64,000 nucleotides of DNA from contig NZ_JBDXXH010000001.1 in assembly GCF_040373385.1 (NCBI RefSeq), forward strand, positions 184,575 to 248,574. Reading direction: 5' to 3'. The notes under the pieces were generated by a model. It saw nothing but the letters and a program-made list of their open reading frames with translations. It searched no databases and was not told the DNA's origin. The translations under genes were made by a program, and so were the position numbers. The stretch comes from Nitratidesulfovibrio sp. Its GTDB lineage: Bacteria; Desulfobacterota; Desulfovibrionia; Desulfovibrionales; Desulfovibrionaceae. Shown in pieces: positions 60,971-64,000 of this stretch; the stretch's first letter is position 1, and each line of letters starts with the position of its first letter.

Positions 60971-62350
60971 ATGACCCCCCCCCTGCCCACGTTCCACGCC
61001 CCCGCAGAGCGTTCGGCCGATGCCGACCTGCTGCGCCAGGCCGGGCTGTTCCGCGATCCCACCCTGGTCAGCCTGCTCGATTCGGTGACGGACATCGTGC
61101 TGATCCTGAACCGGCACCGCCAGATCGTCTTCGTCAATCGCAACCTGCTGGACCTGCTGTCCCTGTCCGACGGCACCAATCTGCTGGGACTGCGCCCGGG
61201 TGAACTGTTCCACTGCGAGAACGCCTGCGAAGGCCCCGGCGGCTGCGGCACGGCGGACGGCTGCCGCGAATGCGGGGCGGTCAAGGCGGTCCTGTGCGCC
61301 CTTGGCGACGAGCGCAGGGTGGAGGAATGCCGCATCACCCAGCGCAAGGGCGACGACGTGCTGGCCTACGACCTGAAGGTCTGCGCCACGCCGTTCGACA
61401 GGGACGGCGAGCGGTTCGTCATCTTCGCCATCAACGACATCAGCCACGAGAAGCGGCGGCGTGCGCTGGAGCGCATCTTCTTCCACGACATCCTGAACAC
61501 GGCGGGCGGCCTGCGCAACCTGGCCCAGATGATCCTGGAAGAAGTGCCCCTGGACCTGCGCGGCGATACCATGCTGCTGCACCGTTTTTCCAACTCGCTG
61601 GTGGAAGAGATCGTTACCCAGAAGCTGCTGCTGGCCGCCGAAACCGACGAACTGCCGGTGGACCCGCACCCGGTGGACGGGGTGGAACTGCTGCGCGACG
61701 TGGCCAACCTGTACGCCGGGCACGAGACCGCGCGGGGGCGTGCCCTTACCGTGCTGTCCTGTGCCGCCGACACGGCCATGGTCACGGACTCCACGCTGCT
61801 GGGCCGGGTGCTGGGCAACCTGGTCAAGAATGCGCTGGAGGCCACCCCGGAACAGGGCGAGGTGCTGCTTGGCTGCGACTGCGACGGCCAGTGCGTCACC
61901 TTTCGGGTGCGCAACCCCGGCTACATCCGGCCCGACGTGCAGCGCCAGATATTCCAGCGTTCGTTTTCCACCAAGGGTGCGGGGCGGGGGCTTGGCACCT
62001 ACAGCATCCGTCTGCTGACCCAGAATTACCTGAAGGGCCGGGTGGGCTTCGAGACATCGCCTTCGGGCTGGACGGAATTCTGCGTCCGCCTGCCGCGCAA
62101 CGCCTTCAACGGTACGGTGTCCGATACGCCCGATACGCCCGATACGCCCGAAACGCTTGGTCCGCCCGATACGCCCGATGCACCCGGAAACGTGCCGGGC
62201 GAGGCGCCGGGGTTCGCCTCCGGGTGGGCGCGCGAGCAGGGGCAGGGGGCTGGTGAAGGCCCGTTGTGGACCGACAACGGCGGCGCGCCCGGAAGCGACG
62301 CAACAGCATGGGGGAGCGATGACACAGCCGTTGCGCGTGCTGGTCGCTGA
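60971..62350 (+). CDS. Histidine kinase with Cys-rich PAS domain
   Basis: 459 residues, no membrane helix. The PAS domain (about 35-165) carries a cysteine set, FHCENACEGPGGCGTADGCRECG near 80-100, as in a PAS group that may bind a metal, cluster or heme. The dimerisation box is RIFFHDILNTAGGL (phospho-His near 177), then HATPase motifs NLVKNALEATP and GAGRGLGTYS. The last 75 residues are a disordered tail with DTP repeats. AGGACG precedes the ATG. It overlaps the receiver gene by 32 bp, so the pair forms a two-component system. Confidence 0.92.
   Translation: MTPPLPTFHAPAERSADADLLRQAGLFRDPTLVSLLDSVTDIVLILNRHRQIVFVNRNLLDLLSLSDGTNLLGLRPGELFHCENACEGPGGCGTADGCRECGAVKAVLCALGDERRVEECRITQRKGDDVLAYDLKVCATPFDRDGERFVIFAINDISHEKRRRALERIFFHDILNTAGGLRNLAQMILEEVPLDLRGDTMLLHRFSNSLVEEIVTQKLLLAAETDELPVDPHPVDGVELLRDVANLYAGHETARGRALTVLSCAADTAMVTDSTLLGRVLGNLVKNALEATPEQGEVLLGCDCDGQCVTFRVRNPGYIRPDVQRQIFQRSFSTKGAGRGLGTYSIRLLTQNYLKGRVGFETSPSGWTEFCVRLPRNAFNGTVSDTPDTPDTPETLGPPDTPDAPGNVPGEAPGFASGWAREQGQGAGEGPLWTDNGGAPGSDATAWGSDDTAVARAGR
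62125..62190. repeat. Tandem 9 bp repeats in the kinase tail
   Basis: About six copies of GATACGCCC encode D-T-P triplets in the C-terminal linker of the kinase, just before the start of the receiver gene. Confidence 0.8.
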
Positions 62351-63545
62351 GGACGACTCCGTCGGCGCCGCCCTGCTGTGCGGGCTGCTGGCGCGCGAGG
62401 GGCATGTGGTGATCGGCCCCGCCGCCATGGGCGAGGAGGCCGTGCGCCTGGCCCGAGACGAGCGCCCCGACGCCGTGCTCATGGACATCTGGCTGGCCGG
62501 TGACATGAACGGCGTGGAGGCCACCCGCGCCATCACCGCCGACTTCGACATCCCGGTCATTCTGGTTACCGGCGCCACAGAGGCCACGGACCACGACCTC
62601 ATGGAACAGGTGGCGGGCAGCGGCGCCCTGGGCTTCATGTCCAAGCCGGTCACCGGCGACGCCCTGCGCATGAACCTGCGCATCGTGCGCCACCACACCC
62701 GCCTGCACGCCCGGTTGCGCGACAGCGAGCAGCGCTACCGTTCCATCTTCGACAATGCCGTGGTGGGCATCTACATGGCCGACCCGGACGGGCGCTATCT
62801 GGTGTCCAACCGCGCCTTCGCCGGGATGCTGGGTTGGGCAGGCCCGGGTGATCTGGTTTCGGGCGTGCGCTCCATCGACGCGCAAATCTACGAGGCGCCG
62901 GGGCGGCGGCAGGAACTGCTGGCCCGCTTGCGCGCCGAAGGCACGGTGGCGGGCTTCGTTTCGCAGGTGTACGGCCGCGACGGCGACCTGCTGTGGGTGT
63001 CAGAACATTGCACCGCCGTGTACGACTGGGCGGGCGAACTGCTGCACTACGAGGGCATAGTGGTCAACGTCACAGCCCGCATCGAGGCGGAGCAGCGCTG
63101 GCGCACCACCCTCGGCATCCTGCGCAGCACCATCGACGCCATGCCCGACCACGTGGTGCTGCTGGATCTTGATCGCAACGTGATCATGGCCAACGCCTCG
63201 TGGGTGCGCCAGATGTGCGGGCCGGGACTTCCGGATGCGCCGGATCAGACGGATACGGGAGGGGCGGTGGACGGCACGGTCATGGTGCGCTGCCCCGACT
63301 GCGTGTCCGAGGACGGCGGCCCCACGCCCCTCGACCGCTTTCTGCTGGAGTGCAGGCACCAGTCCGGCCCCGTGCGCCTGCTGCCCGGCGGCGAGCCGTG
63401 CGTGTGCAGCGTATCGCCCTACCGCACGCCGGACGGTACGGTCATCGGCGCGGTGCTGGTGCTGCGCCGCGACGGTGAAGGATGCTTCGCCGCTTGCGAA
63501 GGGTTGGCCGCACCGGCGGGCATGACGGGGCGCCGGGGGGTGTGA
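62319..63545 (+). CDS. Receiver-PAS-PAS protein without output domain
   Basis: 408 residues. The receiver (1-120) has VLVAEDDSV, phosphoacceptor Asp in VLMDIWLAGDMNG near residue 53 and SKPVTG Lys near 108. Two PAS domains follow (about 135-255 and 260-395); the second has Cys residues (MVRCPDCVSEDGG, CVCSVSP) reminiscent of the kinase's PAS. There is no kinase, GGDEF, EAL or DNA-binding domain, so it must act by protein contact. GGGGGAG before the ATG; stop and next start overlap as TGATG. Confidence 0.9.
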   Translation: MTQPLRVLVAEDDSVGAALLCGLLAREGHVVIGPAAMGEEAVRLARDERPDAVLMDIWLAGDMNGVEATRAITADFDIPVILVTGATEATDHDLMEQVAGSGALGFMSKPVTGDALRMNLRIVRHHTRLHARLRDSEQRYRSIFDNAVVGIYMADPDGRYLVSNRAFAGMLGWAGPGDLVSGVRSIDAQIYEAPGRRQELLARLRAEGTVAGFVSQVYGRDGDLLWVSEHCTAVYDWAGELLHYEGIVVNVTARIEAEQRWRTTLGILRSTIDAMPDHVVLLDLDRNVIMANASWVRQMCGPGLPDAPDQTDTGGAVDGTVMVRCPDCVSEDGGPTPLDRFLLECRHQSGPVRLLPGGEPCVCSVSPYRTPDGTVIGAVLVLRRDGEGCFAACEGLAAPAGMTGRRGV

Positions 63546-63793
63546 TGCGCAAGCACCAGTTTGCCAAGATTGACTGCGACTGCACCCGCCGGGCCACCCA
63601 TCTGAAGTGCGTTTTCTGCGGGGTGATGGAATACCGCAGCCTGGACGAGGCGCGCCGCATGACCCTGGGCCAGGCCGAATGCCAGCATCCGGATGCGCCA
63701 CAGGTGCCCCCGCAGGAAAAGTTCCGGGCCATGATGGGCGGCACGCTGGATTGCCTTGCCCCGGACTACGACACCCATTTCAAGCAGGACTGA
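63545..63793 (+). CDS. Small Cys-rich protein coupled to the receiver gene
   Basis: 82 residues, not recognised. CDCTRRATHLKCVFC gives four Cys spaced like a zinc ribbon or knuckle near residues 11-25, with another Cys-His pair (ECQHPD) near 46 and a lone Cys near 70. It begins on the stop codon of the receiver gene (TGATG), so translation is coupled, and it is the likely third member of this signalling operon. Confidence 0.75.
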   Translation: MRKHQFAKIDCDCTRRATHLKCVFCGVMEYRSLDEARRMTLGQAECQHPDAPQVPPQEKFRAMMGGTLDCLAPDYDTHFKQD

Positions 63794-64000
63794 TACGGGT
63801 TTGGCCGGATCGGGCAGGGTGGGCCGGATCGGGGGGCCGCTCCGGCAGTCGTGCCGTCCCGGTGTTGGCACTCTCTTTTTCAGCGGGGTTCAGGCCTGCT
63901 GTCCCCTCCCTGTCGGCTGGCGCATGACCATGTCCGCTTGCCGCGCGTGCCGACCAGCCCCTCTGTGCCAGCCAACGCATCTGCCCTGACCAACGCATCT
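63794..64000. other. Right end of window, non-coding as far as visible
   Basis: GC-rich sequence with a GGCCGGATCGGG direct repeat (63801-63834). No gene or terminator is convincing. Confidence 0.4.

Overview
The window reads as chromosomal DNA of a sulfate-reducing deltaproteobacterium of the Desulfovibrio / Nitratidesulfovibrio group. The evidence is the very high GC and GC-rich third codon positions, a Rex repressor gene beside a split F0 ATP synthase cluster (a and c subunits without the F1 genes), a tetraheme c-type cytochrome, a CHASE2/OmpA/FecR signalling trio, an NlpC/P60 lipoprotein of the type known from D. vulgaris, and a hom / aminotransferase / aroK / usp / aroC neighbourhood. 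This assignment rests on gene content and remembered gene order; no search was run. The window is mostly core genome. I see no transposase, phage gene, CRISPR array, rRNA or tRNA.

Layout. 1-8.4 kb: the end of a degenerate CCA-enzyme-like HD protein, a 1.6 kb non-coding block of modular inverted repeats, an amidohydrolase-pyrB-pyrC operon, a WcbI-like gene and a second amidohydrolase. 8.5-12.2 kb: a thioesterase, a lytic transglycosylase (mltA) and a receiver-PAS-kinase sensor. 12.9-17.3 kb: a 30-residue membrane peptide, then a three-gene locus around a P1B ATPase with an SCA transmembrane motif that resembles ferrosome (fez) clusters. 17.3-24.8 kb: a small Zn-binding periplasmic protein, a leftward aminotransferase-hom-ApgM-like operon headed by a Thr/Ala-rich leader peptide and attenuator, then aroK, usp and aroC rightward. 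25-34 kb: a CHASE2 HD-GYP protein with OmpA and FecR partners, recD2, an NlpC/P60 lipoprotein and an mtaB-like methylthiotransferase. 34-41.5 kb: lipA overlapping lipB, an Rsm22-like methyltransferase with a roughly 520-residue charged tail, and a RACo-like ferredoxin/ASKHA protein. 41.6-47.5 kb: a coiled-coil protein and fliM, then truA, a MotE-like protein, fliJ, cobS and a SAM hydrolase. 47.9-53.5 kb: rex, atpE, atpB, two atpI/atpZ-like genes, a PNPOx-like protein, a tetraheme cytochrome and rlmD. 53.9-64 kb: a 46-residue membrane peptide, rfbA, a possible small RNA, rplU-rpmA-obgE-proB-thiD, and a kinase / receiver / Cys-rich protein cluster.

Three features stand out. First, at least four long imperfect hairpin elements (after mltA, hom, aroC and proB) start at the stop codon of the gene before them. 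They share short internal motifs while their stems differ in sequence yet stay self-complementary. Second, the leftward hom operon has a classical amino-acid attenuator, and its last gene, an ApgM-family protein, is a good candidate for the missing homoserine kinase. Third, the P1B-6-like ATPase locus, with RxR motifs at the N-termini of two of its proteins and Fur-like sequence upstream, looks like an iron-storage organelle cluster, with an unusual 200-residue Ala/Lys-rich tail on the pump.
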